64,000 nt of DNA from Halorubrum salinarum (GTDB lineage: Archaea > Halobacteriota > Halobacteria > Halobacteriales > Haloferacaceae): NCBI RefSeq assembly GCF_013267195.1, contig NZ_CP053941.1:2728001-2792000 (forward strand), written 5' to 3'. Positions 1 to 9,233 of the stretch are shown here, piece after piece (positions within the stretch are counted from its first letter, which is position 1; each line of letters starts with the position of its first letter). A program made the translations under genes and the position numbers. A model generated the notes under the pieces. The model was given only the letters and a program-made list of their open reading frames with translations, made no database searches and had not been told where the DNA came from.

Positions 1-866
1 TACGACGTGACGTTCCTGACGAGGCCGTACACCCGGTCGAGCAGCGCGTCGGGGACGAACCGCGCGAGCACGCCGACGCGGGCGACCGTCCCGGGCTGGA
101 CCCGCGCGGGGGGCTGGGTCGCGCTCGCGGCGTCGTAGATGGCGTTCGCGACGAGCTCCGGCTCCACGGCGCCGGGGCCGTCGCCGCCCATCAGCTTCGC
201 GTCCTCGAACATCGCGTAGAACGCCTCGTAGGCGTCGGTGCGCTCTATCCCCTCGCGCTCCTCGGGGTCGGCCTCCCGCTCCGCGCGCTCGGAGAAGTTC
301 GTCTTCACGGGGCCGGGCTCGACGACGACCACGTCGATGCCGAGGTCGGCCACCTCGTTGCGGAGCGCGTCCGACATCGCCTCCAGGGCGAACTTCGAGC
401 CGCTGTACACGCCGCCGCCGGGGATCGACACCCGGCCCGCCACGGAGGATACGTTGACGATGGTCCCGTCGCGCTCGCGGCGCATCGCGGGGAGGACCGC
501 GCGGATCAGCCGGTGCGGCCCGTACACGTTCACGTCGAACTGGTCGTGGACGCGGTCCGTGGTGACGTCCTCGACCGGGCCGAACTGGCCGTAGCCGGCG
601 TTGTTGATCAGGGCGTCGATCGCGCCCTCCTCGTCTAAGATCCGCTCGACGACGCGGTCGATGTCGTCCTGATCGGTGACGTCGAGCGTGGCGAGCTCAC
701 AGCCCGCCTCGCCGAGCGCCTCGACGTCCGCCGGGTTCCGCGCGGTGGCGTACACGGTCCATCCCTCGTCGAGGAACGCGTGCGCCGCGGCGCGGCCGAT
801 GCCCGAGGAACAGCCGGTGATGAGTACCGTCTTCTGCACGCGTCTCCGGTCAGTCTCCGACGGCAT
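1..866 (-). CDS. SDR family oxidoreductase (3' end outside window)
   Basis: This is a classical short-chain dehydrogenase, probably NAD(P)-dependent; the substrate cannot be told from sequence. The N-terminal Rossmann motif TGCSSGIGRA lies near residue 18, NNAG in the middle, and the catalytic YSGSK follows a conserved Ser, as in classical SDRs. The ATG at 864-866 is preceded by no better start. About 288 codons are present and no stop occurs before the window edge, so only the C-terminus is missing. It reads away from psmA on the same strand, about 65 bp downstream of it, and could be cotranscribed with it or independent. Confidence 0.93.
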   Translation of the reverse strand, partial: MPSETDRRRVQKTVLITGCSSGIGRAAAHAFLDEGWTVYATARNPADVEALGEAGCELATLDVTDQDDIDRVVERILDEEGAIDALINNAGYGQFGPVEDVTTDRVHDQFDVNVYGPHRLIRAVLPAMRRERDGTIVNVSSVAGRVSIPGGGVYSGSKFALEAMSDALRNEVADLGIDVVVVEPGPVKTNFSERAEREADPEEREGIERTDAYEAFYAMFEDAKLMGGDGPGAVEPELVANAIYDAASATQPPARVQPGTVARVGVLARFVPDALLDRVYGLVRNVTS

Positions 867-932
867 AACTCTCCCGACCGATGGCGGTCGAGCCGGCGAC
901 GCGCCGGCCCTCGCGCCCGCGGCGACGACGAC

Positions 933-1715
933 TTACTCCTCGTCGCTCTCCGCGTCGTCGTCCGCCTCGTCCTCGTCCTCGTCGGTCGCGAGGAGGTCTC
1001 GCTCGTCGAGGATCCCCTCGACCTCGTCCGCGGGTAGCTCGCCGTACTGCGGGTTGTCGACGGTGATCGTCGCGACGCCGACGCCGTCGGGCTCCAGTTC
1101 ACCGTCGTTCGACTGCGCGAGGGTGTCGAGCGCGAGCCCGACCGCCTCGTCCGTCGAGATGCCCTCCTCGTACTCCGCTTCGAGGTAGTCGCGGAGGTCG
1201 TTGCGGTCCGAGCCGATCGACAGCGCCTGCCACTCGTAGGGGGTGCCCGAGGGGTCGGTCTCGAAGAGGCGCGGCTCGCCGTCCTCGATGCCGCCGACGA
1301 TGAGCGCGACGCCGAACGGGCGCGCGCCGCCGACCTGCGTGTACTGCTGAATGTGGTCGGTGATGTTCTTCGTCAGCGTCTCGATGCCGACGGGCTCGCC
1401 GTAGCGGAGCTGGTTGATCTGCGCCTGCCGCCGCGCGAAGTCGATGAGCTGGCGCGCGTCGGCGACGTGGCCGGCGCTCGCGACGCCGACGTGGTCATCG
1501 GCCTTGTGGAGCTTCTCGATGCTCTCCGGCTCCATGAGGGGGGAGCGGGCGCGCTTGTCGGCCGCGAGGACGACGCCGTCCTCGGCGCGGACGCCGACGC
1601 TCGCCGTCCCTCGCTTCACCGCCTCCCGGGCGTACTCGACCTGGTAGAGTCGGCCGTCCGGAGAGAAGATTGTGATGCCGCGGTCGTACGCCTGCTGTTG
1701 GGATTGGCCCTGCAT
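933..1715 (-). CDS. psmA: Archaeal proteasome alpha subunit
   Basis: The product (260 aa) forms the outer rings of the cytoplasmic 20S proteasome and gates substrate entry. The N-terminus MQGQSQQQAYDRGITIFSPD and the following LYQVEYAREAVKRG are the alpha-subunit signature. The C-terminus is an acidic Asp/Glu tail, common in haloarchaeal alpha subunits. I chose the ATG at 1713-1715 because the reading frame runs further upstream but without similarity. The gene begins 4 bp after the rnp2 stop, so it is the last gene of an rnp3-methyltransferase-rnp2-psmA operon. Confidence 0.97.
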   Translation of the reverse strand: MQGQSQQQAYDRGITIFSPDGRLYQVEYAREAVKRGTASVGVRAEDGVVLAADKRARSPLMEPESIEKLHKADDHVGVASAGHVADARQLIDFARRQAQINQLRYGEPVGIETLTKNITDHIQQYTQVGGARPFGVALIVGGIEDGEPRLFETDPSGTPYEWQALSIGSDRNDLRDYLEAEYEEGISTDEAVGLALDTLAQSNDGELEPDGVGVATITVDNPQYGELPADEVEGILDERDLLATDEDEDEADDDAESDEE

Positions 1716-1719
1716 GATA

Positions 1720-2199
1720 TCACTCGGTGTCGAACGTCGTCGCGCCGACGCGACCCGACTCGGTCCGCACGTCGCACGCGTCTCCGCGCACGGTCGCGGT
1801 CCGCTCGGCGCCCTCGAACGCGACGTCTCGCTGTGTCGAACTGGCGGTCGCGCGACCCATATATCTTTCTTCACAGGCACGCACCGTCCCCGAAATCCCC
1901 CTGACGAGGATCCCGACCGGCTCGCCGTCGACCTCGCTCACGCAGGCTATCGCGGCGCGAGCGTCGTCGACGTGGCCGTGTCTGACGCGGACGACGGCCT
2001 CGCCGCTCCCGTCCGCGTGGTCGAACGACAGCAGCGTGAGGTCGGCGTCGGCGCTGCCGGCGTCGCCGAGCAGGTTGCCGGCGCTGTACCACAGCGCGCG
2101 CTGGAACGCCCGCCGACCGACCTCGGCGCCCGCCCACGACTCGATGCCGACCGCGACGTACCGCCACCGCGGCCGCAGGTGTTTCGGGAGGTGCTTCAC
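1720..2199 (-). CDS. rnp2: Ribonuclease P protein component 2 (Pop5)
   Basis: This 159-aa protein belongs to the Rpp14/Pop5 family. It binds the catalytic domain of RNase P RNA together with Rpp30 for tRNA 5' processing. The typical start MKHLPKHLRPRWRYVAVGIE and the central RxxxxxxWYSAGNLLGDAGS region are visible. It is somewhat longer than many archaeal Pop5 proteins because of a C-terminal tail. It sits in one operon with rnp3 (Rpp30), its known partner, and psmA. Confidence 0.93.
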   Translation of the reverse strand: MKHLPKHLRPRWRYVAVGIESWAGAEVGRRAFQRALWYSAGNLLGDAGSADADLTLLSFDHADGSGEAVVRVRHGHVDDARAAIACVSEVDGEPVGILVRGISGTVRACEERYMGRATASSTQRDVAFEGAERTATVRGDACDVRTESGRVGATTFDTE

Positions 2200-2209
2200 G
2201 ACGGCCCCC

Positions 2210-2833
2210 TCACGCCGGGAGCTCCCGGATCCGCTCGGCGACGATCACCGCCACCTGGTCGTGGACGCGCTCGACCGCGGTCACCGCGAACCCCTCGGCC
2301 GTGAACGCCTCGACGAGCGTGCCGACGGTCGCGGGGTCGTCGACCTCGGGGCTGTAGAACGGCTCGTCGGGGTCGGGCGCCTCGAAGAAGGCCACGTCGC
2401 CGAGGACGATCCGGCGCGCGCCCGTCTCGGCCATCACCCGGATCGCCTCGTGCTTCTCGTCGTCCGCGAGGTGGTGGAGCGCGAAGTTCGAGGTGACGAC
2501 GTCGACCCCCTGCTCCGGGTCGACCTCGGGGTCGCGGAACTCGCCGTACGCGAACTCGACGTTGTCGAGCCCGCGCTCGTCGGCCTTCCGACGGCCCTCG
2601 TCCATCATCCCCTCGCTGATGTCGCGGGCCAGGACGCGCTCGGCATCCTCGGCGACCGCGAGCGCGATAGCGCCGGTGCCGGCGCCCAGGTCAAGGACCA
2701 CGTCGTCCGGCTCCGGCGACGCGTGGTCGATCACGAGGCTCGCGCAGGCGTGGTACTCCTCGCTCTTCGAGTCGTCGTACTCCGCGGCCTTCTCGGAGAA
2801 CCGCTCCGCGTGTTCAGCGACCGTCTTCTTCAT
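2210..2833 (-). CDS. Class I SAM-dependent methyltransferase between rnp3 and rnp2
   Basis: The 207-aa product has a Rossmann-type methyltransferase fold with motif I VLDLGAGTGAIAL near residue 45, an acidic motif II (ARDIS), and NFALHHL as post motif. The substrate is unknown. The gene overlaps the rnp3 3' end by about 20 bp and ends 10 bp before rnp2, so it is co-translated with RNase P subunits. This position suggests, but does not prove, a role connected with tRNA or RNA. An ATG at 2842 is possible; I prefer MKKTV at 2833. Confidence 0.88.
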   Translation of the reverse strand: MKKTVAEHAERFSEKAAEYDDSKSEEYHACASLVIDHASPEPDDVVLDLGAGTGAIALAVAEDAERVLARDISEGMMDEGRRKADERGLDNVEFAYGEFRDPEVDPEQGVDVVTSNFALHHLADDEKHEAIRVMAETGARRIVLGDVAFFEAPDPDEPFYSPEVDDPATVGTLVEAFTAEGFAVTAVERVHDQVAVIVAERIRELPA

Positions 2834-3590
2834 ACCTGCCACGTCGGACCCCCGGCTCTATGAAGCCCTCGGAGCGGCGCTCGCGGTTGCGGTCGACCAG
2901 GTCGCCCCACGCCCGGAGCCCCTCGCGGACGGCCTCGGCGTCGAACCCGATCGCCTCGCCGACCGCGACGAGTTCGCGCGGCGCGCGGAGTTCCAGGTGC
3001 GACCGGGCGTTCGCGCTCACGACGTACGGCGCGTCGTAGTGGCCGACGATCTCGCGGAGCTTCCGGAGGTCGGCGAGCGCGCGGACCCGCTTTCCGCCGG
3101 TCTCGCGGAGCGCCGGCCCGAAGTCGAACTCGACGTGGACGCCGTTGTCGCGCGCCGCCTTCGCGAGGACGTGGTTGAAGTCGCCGCCGGCCGCCATGGG
3201 GCGGACGAGCACGTCGACGCGCGGCTGCTCGACCGCGAACCGGTTCAGCGCGTCGTCGCCGCCGACGACGCAGACCACCGTGCGGTCCGAGCGGTAGTTC
3301 CCGACCGCCCCGGAGGCGCTCGTCGGGTCGTCGGCGTCGACCTCGACCGCGTCGACCACGTCGATCCCGTACTCCTCGCCGATGGCGGCCGGGTCGCGGA
3401 CCGGGCTCTCGGCGCGGCCCGTTTCGACCGACCCCCTCGCGTCGGCGGCCGCGGCGGAGCCGTCGTCGGCCGGGTCCAGCGCGTCGCGCGACCGCACGAC
3501 GATCCCGTCGTAGCCGTGTCGCGCGGCGGTCGCCGCCTGGCGGGCGGCGGTCGCCTCCCCGTCGGGGGCGGCGTGAACGGCCTCGTACAT
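2814..3590 (-). CDS. rnp3: Ribonuclease P protein component 3 (Rpp30)
   Basis: The 258-aa product is a PHP-like TIM-barrel protein that pairs with Pop5 in archaeal RNase P. The start MYEAVHAAPDGEATAARQ, the central VGGDDALNRFAVEQPRVDVL and the late HYDAPYVVSANARSHLELR are characteristic of haloarchaeal Rpp30. It is the first gene of the four-gene operon ending in psmA. Its end overlaps the following methyltransferase gene. Confidence 0.93.
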   Translation of the reverse strand: MYEAVHAAPDGEATAARQAATAARHGYDGIVVRSRDALDPADDGSAAAADARGSVETGRAESPVRDPAAIGEEYGIDVVDAVEVDADDPTSASGAVGNYRSDRTVVCVVGGDDALNRFAVEQPRVDVLVRPMAAGGDFNHVLAKAARDNGVHVEFDFGPALRETGGKRVRALADLRKLREIVGHYDAPYVVSANARSHLELRAPRELVAVGEAIGFDAEAVREGLRAWGDLVDRNRERRSEGFIEPGVRRGRYEEDGR

Positions 3591-3656
3591 GCGCCCTCAT
3601 TTCGCGGCCGCGCGTATCCGCGTTGCGTTTTTCGGCGCTCCCGCCCCGTCGGCCGG

Positions 3657-4490
3657 TCACCCCTCTCCGGTGGACTCCTCCTCCTTCTTCCACTCGCGCC
3701 TGGGATCTTCCCCGGTGAACCACGTCGCGACGCCGTCGGGGTCGTCCTCGCTGAACGCCCGTCGCCGCCCCCACTCGACGACCGCCTTGGCGAGCGTGAT
3801 CGGGAGGAGGTACGGGAGGAGGACGGCCCCGACGCCGAACGCGTCGCCGACGCGGTCGAGCAGTCCGGGGGCGAGGGCGCCCTCGACGACGAAGATGCCG
3901 AACGTGACCGGGACGACGGTCAGCATGCCGATGACGACGTAGAAGAAGACGACGCGCTGGGCGGCCTCGACGACCATGTACGGCGACTGCTCCTCGTAGG
4001 CGCGCTCGGCGAAGAACTCCCGGCGGACCTCCGCGACCTGCGCGCCGCAGACGCCGAGCGTCGCGAGCGCGACCGTGGGCGTGAAATACGAGAGCGCGTC
4101 CCAGCCGACCGGCACGAGCGGGAACAGGAGGAAGGCGAACACCCCGAGCGAGCGGCGGACGACGCGGAAGTTCCGCGGGTAGATCGGCGGGAGCCACGAG
4201 ACGAGGCGGGTCGGCTCCGGCTCGCGCTCCCACACCTCGTCGCGCTCGGCGTCCTCGTCGTACCCGGTGATGTAGAACGAGCGGTCCTCCAAGACGATCG
4301 GTCGCTCCGCGAACATCGCGGCGGCGGCGTGCGCGAGGACGAGGACGGCCACCTCGATCCAGTACACCGCGAGCAGTTCGCCGACGCGCCAGCCGAAGGC
4401 GACCACGCCGGCGAGCGGGAGCAGGTTCGTCGCGACGACGAGCGCGAGGGCCGAACGGCTCCCCGCCGGAGGGCGAGTGCGGGGGTTCAT
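3657..4490 (-). CDS. Polytopic membrane protein, DUF6498-like
   Basis: The 277-aa product has several hydrophobic segments: residues about 12-35 and 42-62 form a hairpin containing NLLPLAGVVAFGW and YWIE, with further segments near 118-150, 183-205 and 217-235. The N-terminal NLLPL...FGW...YWIE pattern resembles DUF6498 proteins, whose function is unknown. A charged C-terminus would face the cytoplasm. The gene lies 66 bp before rnp3 on the same strand and may be transcribed with it. No catalytic motif is evident. Confidence 0.8.
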   Translation of the reverse strand: MNPRTRPPAGSRSALALVVATNLLPLAGVVAFGWRVGELLAVYWIEVAVLVLAHAAAAMFAERPIVLEDRSFYITGYDEDAERDEVWEREPEPTRLVSWLPPIYPRNFRVVRRSLGVFAFLLFPLVPVGWDALSYFTPTVALATLGVCGAQVAEVRREFFAERAYEEQSPYMVVEAAQRVVFFYVVIGMLTVVPVTFGIFVVEGALAPGLLDRVGDAFGVGAVLLPYLLPITLAKAVVEWGRRRAFSEDDPDGVATWFTGEDPRREWKKEEESTGEG

Positions 4491-4602
4491 TCGGATCGAT
4501 CAACGGACGAGCGGTAGGTAAACGCTCCGGCGACCCCGACACGTCCGTGCCGTCGCCCCGCCCGACCCGGCCGCTTTTGTCCGCCCGCCGGGACACTCGC
4601 GT

Positions 4603-4887
4603 ATGGCCGCCGACCTAGAGGAGAAGACCGACCGCTACGAGCGGATGCTCGCGGACGCGCTGGCGGTCGCGGAGCCCCGGCCCCCGGCCGACACGCCGCT
4701 CGGCGAGGCCGCCGCCGACGTGACCGAGATGGCCGAGTCGTACCTCGACGACGGGCGCCACTTCCGCGCCGACGGCGACCCGGTGAACGCGCTCGCGTCG
4801 TACTCGTACGGCTACGGCTGGCTCGACGCCGGGGTGCGGCTCGGGCTGTTCGCGGTGCCCGACGACACCGAGCTGTTCACGACGTGA
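4603..4887 (+). CDS. DUF357 family protein
   Basis: The small acidic 94-aa protein matches the archaeal DUF357 family: an alpha-helical N-terminus (EEKTDRYERML) and a late helix with ALASYSYGYGWLDAGVRLGLF. DUF357 proteins are conserved in archaea but have no assigned function. A T-rich TATA-like element (cttttg) lies about 28 nt before the ATG, as for leaderless transcripts. It stands between divergent and downstream genes as its own unit. Confidence 0.9.
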   Translation: MAADLEEKTDRYERMLADALAVAEPRPPADTPLGEAAADVTEMAESYLDDGRHFRADGDPVNALASYSYGYGWLDAGVRLGLFAVPDDTELFTT

Positions 4888-4955
4888 GGCCGCGACCCGG
4901 CGCCCGGAGCGCTCACGAGGGACGCGCTTAAGCGGCGACGGCCGCCACTGATGGC

Positions 4956-6074
4956 ATGGACGAACTCGCGGACCTGACCGAGCGGCTCGTCTCGATCCCG
5001 TCGCACGAGGACGAGACCGCCGCCGGCGACGCCGTCGAGGAGTGGCTGCGCTCGGAGACGGACGCGACCGTCGAGCGCGACGACGCCGGTAACGTCCTCG
5101 CGTCCACGGGCGCGACCGACAATCCGGACGCCGACTCGCTCGCGCTCGTCGGCCACCACGACGTGGTCCCGCCCGCGCCCGAGCAGACGACCGGCGACGG
5201 ACTCGACGGCGACTACGTCGTCGAGCGCCGCGGCGGCCGGATCTACGGCCGCGGGACCGCCGACATGAAGGGGTCGGTCGCGGCCGCAATGTGCGCTTTC
5301 CGGGACGCGACGCCGCCCGCGGGCCGAGAGCTGATATTCGCCTCCTTCGTCGGGGAGGAGGTCGGCGGCGAGGGCGCGAGACACGCCATCGACGCCGGGT
5401 TCGCGCCGGACCGGGCGGTCGTCGCTGAGGGGTCGACGAACTACTCGAAGCCCGGCGTCACGGACGTGGTCGTCGCGCACCGCGGGCGCCGCGGCTCGCG
5501 GCTCGTCGCGCGCGGCGAGGCCGCCCACGCCTCGGAGCCGGAGGCGGGGGAGAACGCCATCTACCGCGCCTGCGACGCGATCGACGCGGTCCGCGACCTC
5601 GACGCCCCGCGGGCGACGGTCCTCGGCAACGACGTGTCGGGGTCGCTCGCGGTCACGATCGTCGACGGCGGCGAGACGTGGAACGTGATCCCGGAGCGCT
5701 GCGAGGCGACGGTCGACGAGCGCACCGTGCCGGGCGGCCGCGCCGACCTCGCCGGCGTGGCGGACGCGACGCCAGGCGTCGAACTCGTCGTCGACCAGGA
5801 CCTCCCGCCGATGGCCTGCGGCGACGCCGCGTTCGCGGACGCCGCGCTCGACGTCGCCCGCGAGGTCCACGACGACCTCGGCCTCGACGCGCCCGAACAC
5901 GTCACCAAGCCGCACGCGACCGACGCGGGGTGGCTCGCGGAGGCGGGCACCGAGTGCTTGGTGTGCGGCGCCTCCGAGCCCGGCGAGGCCCACACCGACA
6001 CCGAGAGCGCGAGCCTCGACGCCCTCGACCGCTGTTACCGGATCTACGCGGGCATCGCCGAGCGGGAGCCGTAG
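4956..6074 (+). CDS. M20 family metallopeptidase/deacylase
   Basis: The 372-aa product has the M20 di-zinc fold. Metal and catalytic motifs are GHHDVVPP (near residue 66), the bridging region GRGTADMKG, the catalytic Glu pair in [10 protein letters not shown], and a late His in GEAHTDTE. The middle third is the dimerisation (lid) domain. It resembles succinyl-diaminopimelate desuccinylase and acetylornithine deacetylase, but the substrate is not determined; nothing nearby points to lysine or arginine synthesis. A TATA-like cttaag lies about 28 nt before the ATG. Confidence 0.9.
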
Positions 6075-6149
6075 CCGCCGCCAGCGCGGCCGCGAGGGAC
6101 GACGTGCGGCGGCGTTCGGACCGCCTCGCGCGGCCCCGTATGGAAGGGG

Positions 6150-6156
6150 TTTTATG
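6150..6156 (+). promoter_or_regulatory. TATA box for the rpl39e operon
   Basis: The sequence ttttatg is centred 29 nt before the ATG of rpl39e. This fits a leaderless haloarchaeal transcript whose 5' end lies at the start codon. Confidence 0.6.
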
Positions 6157-6181
6157 CGCTCCGCGGAAAGTGTGCGCCACT

Positions 6182-6334
6182 ATGGGAGACAAGTCGAAGG
6201 CTCAAAAGAAGCGTCTGGCGAAGGCGGAGCGCCAGAACACCCGCGTCCCCGCGTGGGTCATGATGAAGACTGACATGAACGTGACGCGAAACCCCAAGCG
6301 GCGCAACTGGCGCCGGAACGACCTGGACGAGTAA
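6182..6334 (+). CDS. rpl39e: 50S ribosomal protein L39e
   Basis: This very small basic protein (50 aa) of the large ribosomal subunit lines the exit tunnel. [20 protein letters not shown] and the late [14 protein letters not shown] are diagnostic. The stop codon is followed directly by the ATG of rpl31e. It opens the conserved archaeal series rpl39e-rpl31e-eif6. Confidence 0.97.
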
Positions 6335-6613
6335 ATGTCGACGAACGACTTCGAGGAGCGCGTCGTCACCGTCCCGCTCCGCGACGCCAAAGACAAGCCC
6401 GTCCAGCAGCGCGCCGACTACGCCATGAAGATCACGCGGCAGCACCTCGCGAAGCACTTCTCCGTCGACGAGGGCGACGTGATCATCGACGGCTCCGTCA
6501 ACGAGGCCGTCTGGGCGAACGGGCGACAGAACCCGCCCAGCTCGGTGCGGGTCCGCGCGGCTCGGTTCGTCGAGGACGGCGAGCCGGTCGTCGAGGCGGA
6601 ACACGCGGAGTAA
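6335..6613 (+). CDS. rpl31e: 50S ribosomal protein L31e
   Basis: The 92-aa protein is an archaeal/eukaryotic large-subunit protein located near the exit tunnel. [24 protein letters not shown] and the late [20 protein letters not shown] match L31e. The spacing to rpl39e is zero and to eif6 one base, so the three genes are translated from one message. Confidence 0.97.
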   Translation: MSTNDFEERVVTVPLRDAKDKPVQQRADYAMKITRQHLAKHFSVDEGDVIIDGSVNEAVWANGRQNPPSSVRVRAARFVEDGEPVVEAEHAE

Positions 6614-6614
6614 C

Positions 6615-7280
6615 GTGTTACGGGCGACCTTCACCGGCTCGTCGTACGTGGGCGTGTTCGCCCGCGCCGTCGACGACCTCCTGCTGGTCCGGCCGGACGT
6701 CGACGAGGGGCTCGCCGAGGACCTCGCGGCAGAGCTCGGCGCCGAGCCGCTGCCGACGACAGTCGGCGGGTCGAACACGGTCGGCGCGCTCGCGACGGGC
6801 AACGAGAACGGCGTCCTCGTCTCTGCGCGGGCGACCGAGCGCGAGAAGGACCGGATCGCCGACGCCGCCGGCGTTCCGGTCCGAGAGCTCCCGGGCGAGA
6901 TCAACGCCGCCGGGAACGTCGTCCTCGCGAACGACTCCGGCGCGTACGTCCACCCGGACCTCTCGCGCGAGGCGGTCCGGACGGTCGCCGACGCCCTCGA
7001 CGTGCCGGTGACGCGGGGCGACCTCGGCGACGTGCGAACTGTCGGGACCGCGGCGGTCGCCAACAACACGGGCGTGCTCTGTCACCCCCAGTCGACCGAG
7101 TCGGAGCTTCAGGCGGTCGAGGAGGCGCTCGACGTGCGCGCCGACCTCGGCACCGTCAACTACGGCGCGCCGCTCGTCGGCTCCGGCCTCGTCGCCACCG
7201 ACGAGGGGTACGTCGTCGGCGAGGACACCACCGGCCCCGAGCTGGGCCGCATCGAGGAGACCCTCGCCTTCATCGACTGA
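6615..7280 (+). CDS. eif6: Translation initiation factor aIF6
   Basis: The 221-aa protein is the pentein-fold anti-association factor that binds the large ribosomal subunit. Repeats with [17 protein letters not shown] and NNTGVLCHP belong to the five-fold pentein structure. The start is a GTG (GTG TTA CGG GCG), one base after the rpl31e stop. In related genomes rpl18a usually follows directly; here a two-gene ABC transporter separates them. Confidence 0.96.
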   Translation: MLRATFTGSSYVGVFARAVDDLLLVRPDVDEGLAEDLAAELGAEPLPTTVGGSNTVGALATGNENGVLVSARATEREKDRIADAAGVPVRELPGEINAAGNVVLANDSGAYVHPDLSREAVRTVADALDVPVTRGDLGDVRTVGTAAVANNTGVLCHPQSTESELQAVEEALDVRADLGTVNYGAPLVGSGLVATDEGYVVGEDTTGPELGRIEETLAFID

Positions 7281-7324
7281 GCCGACCCGCGCTCCGTTCT
7301 CCTCCGTTCCGATCGCACTCCCAC

Positions 7325-7331
7325 ATTTAAG
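7325..7331 (+). promoter_or_regulatory. TATA box for the ABC exporter
   Basis: The element atttaag lies 28 nt before the ABC ATPase ATG, showing that the transporter has its own leaderless promoter inside the ribosomal gene series. Confidence 0.6.
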
Positions 7332-7355
7332 AGCCGCAGCCGTGTTGCGGTCGGT

Positions 7356-8324
7356 ATGCCCGCTATCGAGTGCCGCGGCCTCTCCAAGTACTACGGCGAC
7401 GTCCGGGGGATCGAAGACGTGTCCTTCGCCGTCGAGGACGGCGAGGTGTTCGGTTTCCTCGGCCCGAACGGGGCCGGGAAGACGACCGCGATCCGCACCA
7501 TGCTGGGGTTCCTCTCGCCGACGAGCGGCGGCGCCACGCTGCTCGGTCACGACGCGACCGACCCGGTCGAGTCGCGCCGCGCCCGCGAGCGCATCGGGTT
7601 CCTCCCGGGCGACCCGGGGCTCGACCGCGACCGCACCGCGGCGGCGTTCCTCGACCACCAGGCGGCGCTCCGCGGGGAGTCGAGCCGCGAGGGCCTCGTC
7701 GAGCGGTTCGGCCTCGACGAGTCGCGGCGGATCGGGGACCTCTCTCGGGGGAACCGGCAGAAGGTGGCGCTGGTGGCCGCGTTCATGCACGACCCGGACC
7801 TGCTGCTGCTCGACGAGCCGACCTCCGGGCTCGACCCGCTCCTCCAGGAGGAGTTCGCCGCCCTCGTCCGCGAGCGCGTCGACGACGGGGCGAGCGTCCT
7901 CCTCTCCTCGCACGTCCTCGGCGAGGTGGCCGCGCTCTGCGACCGCGTCGGCGTCCTCCGGCAGGGTCACCTCGTGGCGGTCGAGTCCGTCTCGGACCTC
8001 CGCTCACGGGGCGGGAAACAGGTCCGCGTCCGCGTCGCGGAAGACGTCGACCGGAGCGACTTCGAGGTCCGCGGGATCATGAACCTCCGCGTCGGCGAGG
8101 CGGTATCGTTCACCTGGACCGGTGAGTACGACGCGCTGATCGACCTGCTCTCGCGGTACACCGTCCGGGACCTCGACGTGGTCGACGCGCCGCTCGAAGA
8201 GGCGTTCATGACCTTCTACGACGGCGAAGCGCCGGGACCGACCGGGAGCGGCGGAGCGGGCGAAGCGCCGGGCGACGGCGCGCCGACCGGCGTCGCCGCG
8301 GAGTCGGGGGGTGACGCCCGATGA
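7356..8324 (+). CDS. ABC transporter ATP-binding protein
   Basis: The 322-aa ATPase drives an ABC-2-type exporter. Walker A is GPNGAGKTT (near residue 38), the signature is LSRGNRQKVALVAAFMHDP, Walker B is LLLLDEPTSGLD, followed by an H-loop (SSHVL). The signature is SRGNRQ rather than LSGGQ, as often in drug- or peptide-export ATPases. After about residue 220 comes a regulatory extension and a Gly/Ala-rich low-complexity tail. The last 4 bases overlap the permease start. The substrate is unknown. Confidence 0.93.
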   Translation: MPAIECRGLSKYYGDVRGIEDVSFAVEDGEVFGFLGPNGAGKTTAIRTMLGFLSPTSGGATLLGHDATDPVESRRARERIGFLPGDPGLDRDRTAAAFLDHQAALRGESSREGLVERFGLDESRRIGDLSRGNRQKVALVAAFMHDPDLLLLDEPTSGLDPLLQEEFAALVRERVDDGASVLLSSHVLGEVAALCDRVGVLRQGHLVAVESVSDLRSRGGKQVRVRVAEDVDRSDFEVRGIMNLRVGEAVSFTWTGEYDALIDLLSRYTVRDLDVVDAPLEEAFMTFYDGEAPGPTGSGGAGEAPGDGAPTGVAAESGGDAR

Positions 8325-9136
8325 GCGGTCGCCCCGCGCCGTGGCTCGCCATCGCGCGGTACGACGCCGCCGGCCGCGCCCGCGGATCGCTCGTGGTGGC
8401 CGGCCTCCTCTCCGCGTTCATGCTTCTCTTCTTGGCCTTCTTCCCGTCGCTGACCACCGCCGGCATCGACCTCGACGCGTACGTCGAGGCGTTCCCGCCG
8501 GCGTTCCAGGAGGCGTTCGGGATCATCGCCATCTCCTCCATCGAGGGGTTCCTCGCCGTGGAGTTCTACCAGTTCGCGTGGCTGCTCCTCGTCGGCCTCT
8601 ACCTGGCGTACCTCGCCGGGGGGACCATCGCCGACGACGTCGCCTCCGGCCGGATGGACCTCACGCTCTCAGCGCCGGTCGCGCGCCGCGACGTGGTGAT
8701 CGGGCGGTTCCTCGGACTGGTCCCGCTCGTCGCGCTCCTGAACCTCGTGATCCCGGTGGTCGCGTACGTCGGCGTCCTCGCCGTCGGGGAGACGATCGCG
8801 GTCGAGCGGCTCGTCGCAGTCCACGCGCTCGCGGTCCCGTACCACCTGACCTGCGTCGCGCTCGGCATTGCGGTGTCGACGCTCGCCTCGCGGCCGGGGA
8901 TCGCCCAACGGGTCGCGCTCGGCGCGCTGTTCGCGCTGTTCATGTTCGAGTCGGTCGTCGGGAGCACCGATTACGCGGAGGTCGGCGACCTCAGCCCGAC
9001 CGCCCACTACGACCCCTCCGCGGTCCTCGTGTTGGGCGAGTACGACCTGACGGGCGCCGCGGTCCTGCTCGCGGCGACGACCGCCCTCGTCGCGCTCGCC
9101 GCCGTTCGGTTCCGACTCGCGGATCTGACGGGGTGA
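8321..9136 (+). CDS. ABC-2 type transporter permease
   Basis: The 271-aa protein has about six membrane segments: near residues 20-40, 85-105, 135-155, 160-180, 190-215 and the C-terminal 240-262. The stretch AGGTIADDVASGRMDLTLSAPVARRDVVIGRFLG is the cytoplasmic loop typical of ABC-2 permeases that couples to the ATPase. ATGA overlap with the ATPase gene indicates one operon and one transporter. The direction is probably export; the cargo cannot be inferred. Confidence 0.9.
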   Translation: MSGRPAPWLAIARYDAAGRARGSLVVAGLLSAFMLLFLAFFPSLTTAGIDLDAYVEAFPPAFQEAFGIIAISSIEGFLAVEFYQFAWLLLVGLYLAYLAGGTIADDVASGRMDLTLSAPVARRDVVIGRFLGLVPLVALLNLVIPVVAYVGVLAVGETIAVERLVAVHALAVPYHLTCVALGIAVSTLASRPGIAQRVALGALFALFMFESVVGSTDYAEVGDLSPTAHYDPSAVLVLGEYDLTGAAVLLAATTALVALAAVRFRLADLTG

Positions 9137-9192
9137 GACCCGGGTTTCGCGGCCGCTCCGGCCCGTCAACGCCGGCGTGGTCGCCTGTCCCC

Positions 9193-9199
9193 TTTTAGG
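9193..9199 (+). promoter_or_regulatory. TATA-like element before rpl18a
   Basis: The sequence ttttagg lies 35-41 nt before the rpl18a ATG, slightly farther than for leaderless genes. It would restart transcription of the ribosomal/SRP genes after the ABC exporter. Confidence 0.4.
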
Positions 9200-9233
9200 A
9201 AGATACTTCCCTGTCCCTGCCGGATCGAGGAAC

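Noticed and set aside
2493-4517. Long open frame opposite the RNase P and DUF6498 genes
   Set aside because: It is a shadow of high-GC codon bias. Its arginine- and alanine-rich translation has no family motifs and it overlaps real genes on the other strand.
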